Shown: positions 36,023-46,524, numbered from the stretch's first letter. The stretch is DNA of 64,000 bases from Azospirillum cavernae (GCF_003590795.1 NZ_QYUL01000003.1:248001-312000); one strand, 5' to 3'. The notes: generated by a model not told the origin, from the letters alone. A program made the numbers and translations.

Positions 36023-39000
36023 ATGTCAACGACAGCATCGACCCGTCCCCGATCACGGCGTCTCTTGGGGATCTCCGGCGCGCTGATGATCGCTTTGCTC
36101 CTGGCGTTGGGTGGCGTTGAGATCGCTCTTGATTATCAGAAGACGATGGACGCCGCCTTCGAGCGGCTCGAAAACCTTGCGCGCATCGCGGACGAAAGCA
36201 TTTCAGGCCGGATTCGGGCCATTGACGTGATGTTGCAGGACGTCGCGCATGTGGCGCAGGGTGCCAGTTCCTCCGCCGAACACGGGGATCTTTTGGTCTA
36301 TATGAAGGCGCGCGCGGCGTCGTTGGAAGGCGTTCGAAGCATCAACGTCTTCAACGCCGACGGCAAGGCGGTTCTGACCACTCTGCCCATGTTTCAGGGC
36401 TTTGATGGCAGCCAACGCCCCTTCTTCACCGCGCCAAAGGAGTCGTCTGACCAGAACCGGCTGTTCATCCATGGCCCTTCGCTGGCGAGGACTGGATCGA
36501 TTGTTCTCTTTGCGTCTCGAACGAGACTGTCGATGGACGGCGCATGGGATGGGGTGATGCTGGCGTCGTTGTCACCGGCGTTCTTCGCGTCGATCCTGGA
36601 CACGATCACGCCCCTGCACGGTGGTTTCGCCGCTCTGGTGAACAACGACGGAACGATCGCCGCCCGCTCTCCCGATCAGGACAAGCTGTTGGGCCAATCG
36701 GTCGCAAATGGAGCGGCGTTCGCGTCCTTCAAGGCATCAGGGCAGCGGGTGATTCGCGCGCTGGTTCCAGCGGTGTTGGAGGACAGGCGGAGCTTGATTG
36801 TGACCCGGAGAACGGCTTATCCAGAGCTGCTCGTCACGCTTGGGGTGCCGCAGGAGGAGGTTGTCGCGGAGTGGCGCGACAAGGCTTTGCTCAAGGTCGG
36901 TGTCCTGGGGCTGCTGGCGTTGGTCGCCGTGATGATGCTGCGCCGTTTTTCTCGGCACGAGGATGAGTTGGTCGCCCAGCGCAACTTTGCGCGGCAACTG
37001 GTCCAAACGGCCAATGTGCTGGTGGTCGGTTTGGACCGCGACGGCGTCGTGCGGATGTTCAACGAAACGGCGGAGGCGATCACGGGTTTTGCCCCGCGTG
37101 AGATTCTTGGCCGCAATTGGTTCGACGCCGTCGCGGTCGGCGACGGCATGGCGGACATCGCCAAAATTTTTGCCGATGGCGGAGCGCTGCCCAGCCAGTT
37201 CGATGGAGAAATCCGGGCCAAGAATGGAGCGAAGCGGGTCATTTCCTGGCAAAACAGCCGGGTGATCGGACAGAACATCGTGTCGATGTCCTTCGGCGTC
37301 GACCTCACCGAACGCTTGCAAGCGGAAGAGCGGGTGATCGCCAGCCAACGCTTTGTTCAGGCGATCACCGACAATTTGCCGGGTATGGTCGGTTATTGGG
37401 ACCTTGATCTGCGCTGCCGATTCGCCAACAAGCCCTATCTTGACTGGTTCGGCAAGCCGCCTGAGCAGATCATTGGCCGGACCATGCTGGATTTGCTGGG
37501 CGACCGCCTGTACGCGATGAACGCCCCCTACATCGACCGGGTGTTGCAGGGCGAGCAGCAGCATTTTGAGCGGACCTTGACCAAAGCCAATGGTGAAACA
37601 GGCTTCACCTGGGCGCACTATATTCCCGACATTGACTCCAACGGCGCTGTGATTGGTTTCTTTGTCCTGGTGAGCGACATCACCCCGTTGAAAAACGTGG
37701 AAAACGCCCTGCGGGCGGCGTCGAACCGGCTGGCGCTGGCGACCAAGGCCGGTGGAATCGGCGTGTGGGATTTGGATCTCGACAGCCGCAAGCTGCGGTG
37801 GGACGAGCGCATGTTCCAGATTTATGGACGTGACGCGTCTTCGACCGACTTGGATTATGCGGCGTGGCGTCGCTGGTGCGCCCCGGATGATGCCCAACGT
37901 ATAGAAAGAGAGTTGGCGGCGGCCCTGCGTGACGGGACGGATTTCGACAGTGAGTTCCGCGTCATCACACCGGACGGCGGTGTCCGCCACGTCAAGGCCT
38001 CTGGAACTGTGGAGTATGATGCGGAAGGGAAGGCCCGGAGCGTCATCGGCGTCAATTGGGACATCACCAGCATCCGCGAAAAAGAAGAGGCCTTGCAAAC
38101 CGCTCAAACAGCGGCGGAGAAGGCCAGCCGCGCCAAAAGCGAATTTCTGGCCAACATGAGTCATGAAATCCGCACGCCGATGAACGCGATCCTCGGCTTG
38201 TCGCATTTGTTGGGACGGACGGATTTGACCCCCGAACAGCGGGATTTTGTTGACAAACTCATGCAATCCGGGCGCGGATTGCTGGCCATCATCAATGACA
38301 TCCTGGATTTTTCACGGGTTGAGGCCGGGCGGCTGGAGCTGGACATTGCGGCGTTTGATCTGTCGGTGGTGCTGGACGCCGTGTCCACCATCATGTCGAT
38401 CAACGCCAGCAACAAGGATCTGGAGTTGCTGATCGACATGGCGCCCGGCACGCCGATTGACCTGATCGGCGATGGCTTGCGGTTGCAACAGGTGCTCATC
38501 AACCTGACCAGCAACGCCATAAAATTCACCGGATCGGGGACGGTCATCCTGCGGGTTGAGCGGGTTGACGGCGAGGGAAACGAGGCGTTGTTGCGGTTTT
38601 CCGTTCAGGACAGCGGCATCGGCATCGCCGCCGAGGCCGTTCCGATGCTGTTCGCCGCGTTCAGCCAAGCCGATTCATCGACCACCCGGCGTTTTGGCGG
38701 GTCGGGATTGGGGTTGGCGATTTGCAAGCAACTGGTCGGGCTGATGGGGGGAGAGATCGGGGTGGACAGTCAGCCCGGTCATGGCAGTTGCTTTTGGTTC
38801 ACCGCGCCTCTGGCGCTTTCCCTGGAGACAAAGGCGTCGTCGGGTGATCGGCGACCGCTGGAGGTGTTGATCGCCGACGATCACGAAACGGCGCGCCACG
38901 TCATCGCCCGCACCGCCCAATCGTTGGGATGGAACCCCGACATCGCCGAAACCGGGCAGGAGGCGGTGGAGCGGGCGCAGGATCGCCTGCGGCGCGGCAA

Positions 39001-40069
39001 GCCGTTTGACGCGCTGATTCTGGATTGGAAAATGCCGGACCTGGACGCGCTTGCGGTCAGCCGTCAAATCCGGGAGTTTTCCGGGAAGGGCGCGCGACCG
39101 ATTGTTGTCGTCATGGTCACAGGTTACAGCCGCGACATTCTGCTTCATGCGCCCGAGGCGGAGTTTGTCGATGCGGTTCTGGTCAAACCCGTGACCATGT
39201 CGGCGTTGCGCAACGCGGTCAGGGAGGCGCGCGTTCGCTTGGGAGCGTCGGCGCTTCCCCGCAAGGCCAATCCGGTCGTGACGGTTCAAAGGGACCGCTT
39301 GGTCGCTGTGCGCCTGTTGGTGGTCGAGGACAACGGCATCAATCAGGCGGTCGCCCAGCGCGTGCTGGAACTGGAGGGCGCGGTTGTCACGATTGTCAGC
39401 GATGGACTGCAAGCTGTGGATCGTTTGCGCGCCGAGCCTGAGGCGTTCGACGCCGTGCTGATGGATGTTCACATGCCGGTGATGGATGGTTATGAGGCCA
39501 CCAAGCGAATCCGCCAGGATTTGGGCCTGACGGCGTTGCCGATCATCGCCCTGACGGCGGGCGCCTTGGCCGAGGAGCGCAAGCACGCTGAACAGGTCGG
39601 CATGAATGATTTCATCACCAAGCCCTTTGATGTCGATGAGGCGGTGCGATGCATCCGCCGCCATGCGTCAGCGGCGTCGGCGTCCCGCGTGGCTGGGAGA
39701 GACGAGGGGCCGACGGCGATTCCCGGCATCGACATGGTTCAAGCGGCACGGCGTCTTGGCGACGATGGCGTGTTGCTGGCGCAATTGCTGCCACGCTTCG
39801 TTGACGAGTTTTCCCAATCGGCGGCGGAAGTCCGCGAACGGCTTCGTGATGGCGACAGCGAGAGGGCAACCAACGCCTTGCACGCTCTCAAAGGGGCGGC
39901 GGGCAATCTGTCGGCGGTCGACATCGCGGCTTTGGCGCAAGCGGCGGAAAGCGCCATTCGTGCCGGACGCCATGCCGAACTTCCGTCGCTGTTGAAGCGC
40001 CTGGAGCGCGCCTTCGCTGTCTTGAATCAGCATGTCGCCCAATCATCCGGCTTTCCTTCCAGGGAATGA
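36023..40069 (+). CDS. Hybrid sensor histidine kinase: Cache-type sensor, three PAS, HisKA-HATPase, two receivers, HPt
   Basis: The protein has 1348 residues from ATG 36023. A membrane helix (about 15-37) is followed by a periplasmic double-Cache-like sensor (about 40-295) and a second helix (about 300-318). Three PAS domains come next (about 330-440, 445-570 and 575-695). The HisKA phospho-acceptor is His 714 (MSHEIRTPMNAI). The ATPase domain (about 820-930) has DSGIGI and GGSGLGLAI. Receiver 1 has Asp 1001 (LILDWKMPD) and receiver 2 has Asp 1148 (LMDVHMPVMDG). The C-terminal HPt has His 1287 (ALHALKGAAG). All phosphorelay residues are present, so the protein could run a full His-Asp-His relay. 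No output response regulator is adjacent. A short TATAG-TG-CTATA dyad at 35978-35989 may be part of its promoter. Confidence 0.93.
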   Translation: MSTTASTRPRSRRLLGISGALMIALLLALGGVEIALDYQKTMDAAFERLENLARIADESISGRIRAIDVMLQDVAHVAQGASSSAEHGDLLVYMKARAASLEGVRSINVFNADGKAVLTTLPMFQGFDGSQRPFFTAPKESSDQNRLFIHGPSLARTGSIVLFASRTRLSMDGAWDGVMLASLSPAFFASILDTITPLHGGFAALVNNDGTIAARSPDQDKLLGQSVANGAAFASFKASGQRVIRALVPAVLEDRRSLIVTRRTAYPELLVTLGVPQEEVVAEWRDKALLKVGVLGLLALVAVMMLRRFSRHEDELVAQRNFARQLVQTANVLVVGLDRDGVVRMFNETAEAITGFAPREILGRNWFDAVAVGDGMADIAKIFADGGALPSQFDGEIRAKNGAKRVISWQNSRVIGQNIVSMSFGVDLTERLQAEERVIASQRFVQAITDNLPGMVGYWDLDLRCRFANKPYLDWFGKPPEQIIGRTMLDLLGDRLYAMNAPYIDRVLQGEQQHFERTLTKANGETGFTWAHYIPDIDSNGAVIGFFVLVSDITPLKNVENALRAASNRLALATKAGGIGVWDLDLDSRKLRWDERMFQIYGRDASSTDLDYAAWRRWCAPDDAQRIERELAAALRDGTDFDSEFRVITPDGGVRHVKASGTVEYDAEGKARSVIGVNWDITSIREKEEALQTAQTAAEKASRAKSEFLANMSHEIRTPMNAILGLSHLLGRTDLTPEQRDFVDKLMQSGRGLLAIINDILDFSRVEAGRLELDIAAFDLSVVLDAVSTIMSINASNKDLELLIDMAPGTPIDLIGDGLRLQQVLINLTSNAIKFTGSGTVILRVERVDGEGNEALLRFSVQDSGIGIAAEAVPMLFAAFSQADSSTTRRFGGSGLGLAICKQLVGLMGGEIGVDSQPGHGSCFWFTAPLALSLETKASSGDRRPLEVLIADDHETARHVIARTAQSLGWNPDIAETGQEAVERAQDRLRRGKPFDALILDWKMPDLDALAVSRQIREFSGKGARPIVVVMVTGYSRDILLHAPEAEFVDAVLVKPVTMSALRNAVREARVRLGASALPRKANPVVTVQRDRLVAVRLLVVEDNGINQAVAQRVLELEGAVVTIVSDGLQAVDRLRAEPEAFDAVLMDVHMPVMDGYEATKRIRQDLGLTALPIIALTAGALAEERKHAEQVGMNDFITKPFDVDEAVRCIRRHASAASASRVAGRDEGPTAIPGIDMVQAARRLGDDGVLLAQLLPRFVDEFSQSAAEVRERLRDGDSERATNALHALKGAAGNLSAVDIAALAQAAESAIRAGRHAELPSLLKRLERAFAVLNQHVAQSSGFPSRE

Positions 40070-40168
40070 AGGCGCGCTGAAAAAACAGCGGTGATTGGTC
40101 AGATCGTGTTACTTTGATACCGAAGTTCTTTTTGAACACGAGCGTGTAGGCTGTGGCTGGGGGGCGCG

Positions 40169-42763
40169 GTGGGCCGCGTTGGACGAAGCGTTGTCATGGT
40201 GGCGATCGTTCTGTCCGCGATGGCGGGGAACGCGGCTCACGTCGTTTACCGTGATTATGAAGACACCTTGCAACGCCGGTACGCTCTGGTCCGTGATATG
40301 GCCAAGGTGGTGGACGAGCATGTCCACCGTGTGATTCGCACCGCGTCGGTGTCGCTCGATCATGTGGCGGCGATGGTCGGCGAATCGGGCAGCCTTGACG
40401 CTGTGCGCAGCATCGACAATTGGAAGCGCCTGCGCGAATACGCGGCCCATCTTGAAGGCGGCGAGTCGTTATGGGTGGTCTCGGCGGATGGCAAAACCAT
40501 TCTGGAATCGGCGAGCTACCCTGGCCGTCAGGCGCCAATTCGCGATTACACGCAGGCCCTGCAAAATGGCGTCACCCTGTTCGTTGGTCCGGCGACGGCA
40601 GACCGGGGAGAAGGCGGCCATTTTGTCTTCACCCTAGCCCGTCCGTTGCGCGACGACGCGGGCAAGGCTCTCGGCGTTGTTCTGGCGGTGATGAACGTGG
40701 CGCATCTCACCGACTTTTACGATCTTCTGGGCTTTGACTACAACCCGTTGATCGGCGTCTACCGCAACACGGGCGACGTTGTGTCCCGACGTCCCAACAT
40801 GCAGGACGCGGTGGGCAAGAGCATCGCCACCGGGCCATTGTTTCAAGAAAAGCTGAAGGACGCTCCGGAGGGGCTGTTCCTGTCCGCATCGCCTTTGGAC
40901 CGCATGACGCGGATCGCCGCCTACCGCACGGTGCGCGATTACGGCTTGATCGTTTTGACGGGGATTGATCGGGACCGGGGGCTGGCGGATTGGCGGCAGC
41001 GCAGCCTGCACACGCTGTTGGAAACCGGGATCGGGATGCTGGCGGTTCTGCTGACCATGGCGTGGGGGCTTCGCTATCTTGACCGCGAGCGGCGGACACA
41101 CTTGCAATTGACCGAAGCCCGCGCGTCGGCTGCGCGGGCCAGCGCCGAACGCGATGAAATCTCCCGTCTGGCCAAGGCGTTGCGCGAGGCCAAAGAAGCC
41201 GCCGACACCGCGCGACAGACCGCCGAGGCCGCCAACCGCAGCAAGGGGCAGTTCCTCGCGGGACTCAGCCACGAATTGCGCACGCCGTTGAACGCCATCA
41301 TCGGCTTTTCCGATTTGATCGCGCGGGAGTCCGAAGGCCCGGTCGGTTCGCCGCAGTACCGCCGTTTCGCCATCAATGTCCGGGATTCCGGTCAACATCT
41401 TCTGGAACTCATCAACGAAATCCTCGATCACGCGAAATCTGAGGTTGGCGCCCTGCGGCTTGAGGAAAGCATCGTCGATCTTGAGGCGTCGGCCAGCTTC
41501 GCCACCCGCCTGTTGACCCCCCGCGCGGAGCGGGCCGGGGTGGTCCTGGCTGTGCAGGTGGCTCCGGAGGTGCGTTTCCTGCGCGCCGACGAACGGCGTC
41601 TGCGGCAAATCATCCTCAATCTGGTCAGCAACGCGGTGAAATACACGCCGTCCGGCGGGTCGGTCACGGTGTCCGCCGCCCTTGAGGACGGGGCTTTGGC
41701 GATCCGCGTCACCGACACCGGGATGGGCATCGCCACAGAGGATTTGGGCCGGGTGATGGAACCGTTCGCGCGGGTGGAAACCAGCGTCAACCAACGGATC
41801 GAGGGAACCGGCTTGGGGTTGCCGCTGACCAAACGGTTGGTTGAACTGCATGGCGGAAGCCTGTCATTGACCAGTGGGGTGGGGAAGGGAACCACGGCCT
41901 TGGTCCAGTTGCCCGGCCTTCGCGTTCTGCTGCCCGGTCAATCCGCTCCCACGCTGAACGAAGGACGACAGCGTGGCTTGACCATCGCCTTGATCGAGGA
42001 TGATCCGACCGTTCGTCGCGGGGTGTCGGCCTTGCTGCGCGAATGGGGGCATCGGGTGATTGAAGCGGCCAACGCCAACGAGGCCCTGGTGATTTTGCAG
42101 GGGCCGGACGCGCTGGATCTTCTGTTCAGCGACATCGTCATGCCGCCGGGCATGACGGGGGTGGAACTGGCCCACCATGCCCGACGTTTGCGCCCGGACC
42201 TGCCCATCCTGTTGGCCTCTGGATCGCCACCCCACGCCGTGGCGGCGGATGAGGCGCGGATTTCCGGCGCCGCCATCATCGCCAAGCCTTATGACATTGG
42301 GGAGTTGAAAAACCAGATCATTCACTTGTGCGGATGGCGTCCTGCCGGGTCGACGACCTCACCGACGGTGAGTCGCGCGCCGCGTCTGCTGGTGGCCGAA
42401 GATCTGGAAATCAATCGGGAATTGCTGTCCGCCATCTTCCGCGACAGCGGCTATCATTTGGATTTGGTCGCCGATGGCGCTGCGGCGGTGCAGGCGATGA
42501 CGGACGCCGACTATGATTTGGTCCTGATGGACGTGTCGATGCCAGGGATGGATGGGTTGGAAGCGACGCGCCTGATTCGCGCCATGCCGCCGCCGCGCGG
42601 CCAAGTGCCGATTCTGGCCCTGACCGCTGGAAATCTGCCGAGTGAAATTGCGCTGTGCGAGGAAGCCGGGATGAACGGCGCCATCGGCAAGCCTTACGAC
42701 CGCAGCCTGTTGCTGCAAGAGGTGGCGCGGGTGATCGCGAAGGCGTCCGCTGAAACGGTGTGA
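40169..42763 (+). CDS. Hybrid sensor histidine kinase: Cache-type sensor, HisKA-HATPase, two receivers
   Basis: The protein has 864 residues from GTG 40169, with ATG 40196 as an alternative start. Two membrane helices (about 8-26 and 285-303) bracket a periplasmic Cache-like sensor (SLWVVSADGKTILES, then FVFTLARPLRDDAGKALGVV). A coiled-coil linker (about 310-360) leads to HisKA His 368 (LSHELRTPLNAIIGF). The ATPase domain (about 470-585) has LRQIILNLVSNAVKYTPSGG, DTGMGI and GTGLGL. Receiver 1 has Asp 655 (LFSDIVMPPGMTG) and receiver 2 has Asp 788 (LMDVSMPGMDG). It lacks PAS and HPt domains, so relay beyond the receivers would need a separate HPt protein; the adjacent kinase carries one. The two kinase genes are tandem with a 99-bp gap and may be co-transcribed. 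Confidence 0.92.
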   Translation: MGRVGRSVVMVAIVLSAMAGNAAHVVYRDYEDTLQRRYALVRDMAKVVDEHVHRVIRTASVSLDHVAAMVGESGSLDAVRSIDNWKRLREYAAHLEGGESLWVVSADGKTILESASYPGRQAPIRDYTQALQNGVTLFVGPATADRGEGGHFVFTLARPLRDDAGKALGVVLAVMNVAHLTDFYDLLGFDYNPLIGVYRNTGDVVSRRPNMQDAVGKSIATGPLFQEKLKDAPEGLFLSASPLDRMTRIAAYRTVRDYGLIVLTGIDRDRGLADWRQRSLHTLLETGIGMLAVLLTMAWGLRYLDRERRTHLQLTEARASAARASAERDEISRLAKALREAKEAADTARQTAEAANRSKGQFLAGLSHELRTPLNAIIGFSDLIARESEGPVGSPQYRRFAINVRDSGQHLLELINEILDHAKSEVGALRLEESIVDLEASASFATRLLTPRAERAGVVLAVQVAPEVRFLRADERRLRQIILNLVSNAVKYTPSGGSVTVSAALEDGALAIRVTDTGMGIATEDLGRVMEPFARVETSVNQRIEGTGLGLPLTKRLVELHGGSLSLTSGVGKGTTALVQLPGLRVLLPGQSAPTLNEGRQRGLTIALIEDDPTVRRGVSALLREWGHRVIEAANANEALVILQGPDALDLLFSDIVMPPGMTGVELAHHARRLRPDLPILLASGSPPHAVAADEARISGAAIIAKPYDIGELKNQIIHLCGWRPAGSTTSPTVSRAPRLLVAEDLEINRELLSAIFRDSGYHLDLVADGAAAVQAMTDADYDLVLMDVSMPGMDGLEATRLIRAMPPPRGQVPILALTAGNLPSEIALCEEAGMNGAIGKPYDRSLLLQEVARVIAKASAETV

Positions 42764-42764
42764 C

Positions 42765-43043
42765 TCAGGCCGGGTCGAAGGCGTGCGGGAAATGGGCCAG
42801 ACGACGCCCGAACAGACCGCTGGCTCGCTTGGCGTCGTCTTTGCTGGACACGCGGTCCACCATCGGGGGGGCGCCGCTGGGGCGGACCCGACGTTCATCC
42901 TCGCCGGGCGGCGCGTAAAAGGGCAAGGTCAATTGGCCGTCCGGCTCCGCCGCGTAAGGCAAACCGGGGACTGTCCGGCGCTCGGTGCCCGGAAGAACAT
43001 ACTGCTCGCCTTGGTCGGTGTGCTCGATCTGCGGCATAAACAT
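42765..43043 (-). CDS. Small hypothetical protein
   Basis: The product has 92 residues, is hydrophilic and is rich in Pro, Arg and Asp/Glu. It opens MFMPQIEHTDQGEQY and ends RRLAHFPHAFDPA. AGGA lies a few bases upstream of the ATG, and codon third positions are GC-rich as in neighbouring genes, which supports a real gene. No signal peptide, membrane helix or recognised domain is present. Its stop lies one base from the end of the convergent hybrid kinase gene. Function unknown. The opposite-strand frame across the same DNA has no protein-like features. Confidence 0.55.
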   Translation of the reverse strand: MFMPQIEHTDQGEQYVLPGTERRTVPGLPYAAEPDGQLTLPFYAPPGEDERRVRPSGAPPMVDRVSSKDDAKRASGLFGRRLAHFPHAFDPA

Positions 43044-43146
43044 TGTCCTGTCTCGACCGCCGTGATTCTGCCGTCCCCTTTCGTTCCGGTCAAGGCCGAC
43101 GGTGTGGCGAACGGCTCAACCCGTTCGCCACACGCGCTTTTTTCGT

Positions 43147-44160
<1,014 letters not shown>

Positions 44161-44170
44161 CGCCGCCGCC

Positions 44171-44815
44171 TCACACGTGATCGAGCATGATGCCCGCGAC
44201 AAGGTCGCCGACATCGTCGCAACGGTCGGTGACGGCCTCAAGCTTTTCATACAGCTCGCGCCGCCCCAGGAAGGCGATCATGTCGGGACGTTCGTTGATG
44301 AGCGATTGCAGGGCGCCGCGCAGAATGTCGTCGGCCTGATCCTCCAGATCCGACAGGCGACCGCACAACGGGCCGATGCGGTCGGCGTTGCGGGCGATGG
44401 CGCCCAGCAACGGCATCAATTCGACCAGAACATTGGCCTGCTGGTGGATCAGGGCGACGAACTGGCGCATCGGCTCGTCAACGCGTTCGACCCCATAGAG
44501 GGTGGCGTGGCGCGGCACCTCGTCCATCAGGTCGATGGCGTCGTCCAGCGCGTTGATGAGCGCCAGAATGTCGGAGCGGTCGAACGGCGTGATGAAGGCC
44601 CGGTGCAGATCCCGCACGGCCTCCTTGGCGATGTGGTCGGCGTCTTTTTCGACGCGCTTCAGGGCCGCGATGCGCTGGGGGCGTTCCTCGGGGGTGGCGT
44701 CCATCACCGCTTCCAGCGCGACGGCGGCGGCCACGATGTGGCGAGCCTGCCCGACGAACTGGTCGATGAAGCGTTCCTCCTTCGGCATCAGCGAACGGAA
44801 TGCGCGGAGCAGCAT
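44171..44815 (-). CDS. DUF47/PhoU-like phosphate transport regulator
   Basis: The protein has 214 residues from ATG 44815; an in-frame ATG at 44860 would add 15 residues that the family lacks. It is an all-helical PhoU-fold protein of the TIGR00153/DUF47 family: LMPKEERFIDQFVGQA at the start, then RVEKDADHIAKEAVRDLHRAFITPFDRSDILAL in two adjoining helices (the conserved metal-cluster-type E/D-x-x-x-D patterns), and LEAVTDRCDDVGDLVAGI at the C-terminus. It is cytoplasmic. It is transcribed ahead of the pit gene with a 10-bp gap and probably controls phosphate flux through that transporter. Confidence 0.92.
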   Translation of the reverse strand: MLLRAFRSLMPKEERFIDQFVGQARHIVAAAVALEAVMDATPEERPQRIAALKRVEKDADHIAKEAVRDLHRAFITPFDRSDILALINALDDAIDLMDEVPRHATLYGVERVDEPMRQFVALIHQQANVLVELMPLLGAIARNADRIGPLCGRLSDLEDQADDILRGALQSLINERPDMIAFLGRRELYEKLEAVTDRCDDVGDLVAGIMLDHV

Positions 44816-45014
44816 GGGACAAGGTCTCGTGTCTTGGGCGTGAAGGGTTGGGCTGCTCATAGCATGGTTCGGGCGCGTGTGCAGCGGGGGCTGTCATGAA
44901 TTCGTCATAATTTGCGCCGGTTGCGTCGTTCCGTCGCCGGTCGCGCGGCGGCTTATGGACAGGGGGCGCGCGCTTGCCTACATGTCGGAGACACCCGAAC
45001 GAGGGACGCCGACC

Positions 45015-45593
45015 ATGACACGCCTTGCCGCCCGCTCCATCGCCGCCCGCCTCATCGCAACCCGGACCACAGCCATCGCCGTGACCGTCGCCAGCCTGCT
45101 CGCCCTGTCCCCGTTGGCCGCGCAGGCGCAAGGCGCGGCGAAGGATCCCACGGCCCAATGCAGCCCGACCGTCTCGGCGGCGCTGGGGGCGTGGGATTCC
45201 GGGATGGCCGCCGCCGAACTGTTCGGCGACAAGGCTCTGGCCCTGGCGCGTGAGAAGGGGCGCGACTATCTGCTGCCGCTGCTGGGCATCGATCCGAAAG
45301 CGGTCCCGCCCGCGTCCAACGCGACGCCGGAGGGCAACACCGACGATGTTGCCCGCGCCATCGAGGCCAGCCGCAACGATCCCAAGCGCCGGGCGGAGCT
45401 GTGCGCCGCCATCACCAGCACGGTCAACGAGGCGCGCGACAACGCCGGAGCCAAGCTGGACGCCTTGAAACGCGCGGTCGAGGGCTGGCGTTTGCCGCCT
45501 TTGCCGACCCCTGCGCCGACGCCCGCCCCATCCACCCCGCCCGCCGCGCCGGTCGCCCCCTCCGCTGCGCCGGACGGCACGATCAAGACCTGA
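45015..45593 (+). CDS. Secreted hypothetical protein with proline-rich C-terminus
   Basis: The protein has 192 residues from ATG 45015, preceded by GAGGGA at an 8-nt spacing. The first 39 residues form a Sec signal peptide with two Arg clusters, a hydrophobic core (AIAVTVASLLALSPLA) and a likely AQA cleavage site. The mature region has two cysteines (AQCSPTV, AELCAAI) that could form a disulfide, and helical Ala/Asp-rich stretches. The tail (about 160-190) is a low-complexity Pro/Ala/Thr segment. It is predicted to be periplasmic. I do not recognise the family, and the neighbours give no functional clue. Confidence 0.7.
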   Translation: MTRLAARSIAARLIATRTTAIAVTVASLLALSPLAAQAQGAAKDPTAQCSPTVSAALGAWDSGMAAAELFGDKALALAREKGRDYLLPLLGIDPKAVPPASNATPEGNTDDVARAIEASRNDPKRRAELCAAITSTVNEARDNAGAKLDALKRAVEGWRLPPLPTPAPTPAPSTPPAAPVAPSAAPDGTIKT

Positions 45594-45723
45594 AGCCCCC
45601 TCATTTTCGCCGGGGCGGCTTCACAAAAAAATCACGGGCGGAATAAAGCCGTCGCCCGCATGTTCTCTTCCACAAAGCCTCGCAGGGGCGTAGGAGAGGG
45701 GCGTGTCGGGCGGCGGCGGTCCG

Positions 45724-45791
45724 GTGTGGCGAATTGGGTGTGACGAATTGGCCATGGCCGAGGAATTGTCACAGCCCATGGGCCTAGGCCC
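45724..45791. repeat. Tandem 14-bp direct repeats, bulged dyad and GGGCCTAGGCCC palindrome
   Basis: GTGTGGCGAATTGG (45724-45737) is followed immediately by GTGTGACGAATTGG (45738-45751), 13 of 14 bases identical. The second copy's TGTGACGAATT pairs with AATTGTCACA (45764-45773) around a central GGCCATGGCC, forming a dyad with one bulged base. TGTGAC/GTCACA half-sites resemble CRP/FNR-type sites, but the spacing is too wide for the standard TGTGA-N6-TCACA. A perfect 12-bp palindrome GGGCCTAGGCCC follows at 45780-45791. Confidence 0.55.
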
Positions 45792-45869
45792 CGTTGCCGA
45801 ACTCGGCCCAAAGGACTAGTTTGTTAGCGTAACCAACAATCGTAACTCGCGCGTGGGAAGGTGCCATCC

Positions 45870-46097
45870 ATGGTTCTGAAAAATCTGGCCTGCGGCACGG
45901 TGCGAACCGCCCTGGCCTGTGAAGCAACGCCGCCCAGACGGGTGGGCGCTGAGTGTGTGTTTCTCTCCCAACCAGCAACCAGACGCGCGGACGGCCCGGA
46001 ACGGGATCTGCGCACGCGCGGCGAACAGCGCGTGATCGGCCTGTTGGGTGGCCTTATCAGCCAGATTGTTCTGACGAAGCTTCCGAAATACGACTGA
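45870..46097 (+). CDS. Possible small protein (doubtful)
   Basis: This is a 75-codon frame that opens MVLKNLACGTVRTALAC and ends with a hydrophobic stretch, GLLGGLISQIVLTKLPKYD. GGAAGG lies about 9 nt upstream of the ATG, and the frame sits downstream of a dyad that might be a promoter element. The middle is Arg/Glu-rich without pattern, and codon use is only weakly typical. It may be a small amphipathic protein or a chance frame. Confidence 0.25.
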   Translation: MVLKNLACGTVRTALACEATPPRRVGAECVFLSQPATRRADGPERDLRTRGEQRVIGLLGGLISQIVLTKLPKYD

Positions 46098-46173
46098 GTT
46101 TCTCGATCCCAGGGGCCGGAAGACATCCGGGGTTCTCACTCCCTCCTCCACATCCGTCTTTTGTGGTGCCGCC

Positions 46174-46449
46174 ATGGCGATCGAATTGCATTCCTTTACC
46201 GTCACTCTGGCTGTCGCGGACCCGTCGGGTTGCGCCAGCGCCGCCGAACACCGCGCCCGCGTGTGGAAAGCCGTGTCCGAATTGTCGGAAGCGGTCCGCA
46301 CCGCCGGCATGGCGCGCGAGGCGCGCGTGCGTGGCCAAGACCGTTGCGGTCATGTCCTGATCGAAGCGACCAACACCGGGGCCGACTTCCTGCGTGGCCT
46401 GCCCGCCATCGCCCGGATCGACACTGGGCGAATGGCCGTCCGGCATTGA
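46174..46449 (+). CDS. Small hypothetical protein
   Basis: The product has 91 residues, MAIELHSFTVTLAVADPSG to RIDTGRMAVRH, with a plausible alternating beta-alpha-beta pattern, two cysteines and no signal peptide. Support comes from GC-rich third codon positions and from a strong intrinsic terminator 27 bp after the stop in the same orientation. No Shine-Dalgarno sequence is obvious. It is converged upon by the decarboxylase gene. Family and function not recognised. Confidence 0.5.
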   Translation: MAIELHSFTVTLAVADPSGCASAAEHRARVWKAVSELSEAVRTAGMAREARVRGQDRCGHVLIEATNTGADFLRGLPAIARIDTGRMAVRH

Positions 46450-46476
46450 GCCGCAAGGCAAGGGCCTGAAACGACG

Positions 46477-46524
46477 AAGGCCCGCCGCGTTTCCCGTTTG
46501 AATGGGAAGCGCGGCGGGCCTTTT
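46477..46524 (+). terminator. Rho-independent terminator
   Basis: An 18-19-bp GC-rich stem, beginning AAGGCCCGCCGCG and closing CGCGGCGGGCCTT with one mismatched step, encloses a short GTTTGAAT loop and ends in TTTT. It lies between the converging 91-residue gene and the decarboxylase gene. The T-run favours the plus strand; on the minus strand only two T residues follow the stem. Confidence 0.8.

Larger units (their letters stand above)
45594..46173. other. Gene-poor interval with repeats and palindromes
   Basis: This 580-bp interval has no confidently recognised gene. Just after the secreted-protein gene there is a GC hairpin (CGGGCG at 45638-45643 pairing with CGCCCG at 45654-45659) that may help terminate transcription. 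Further on are tandem 14-mers and dyads (listed separately) and one short open frame of doubtful status at 45870-46097. Confidence 0.4.
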
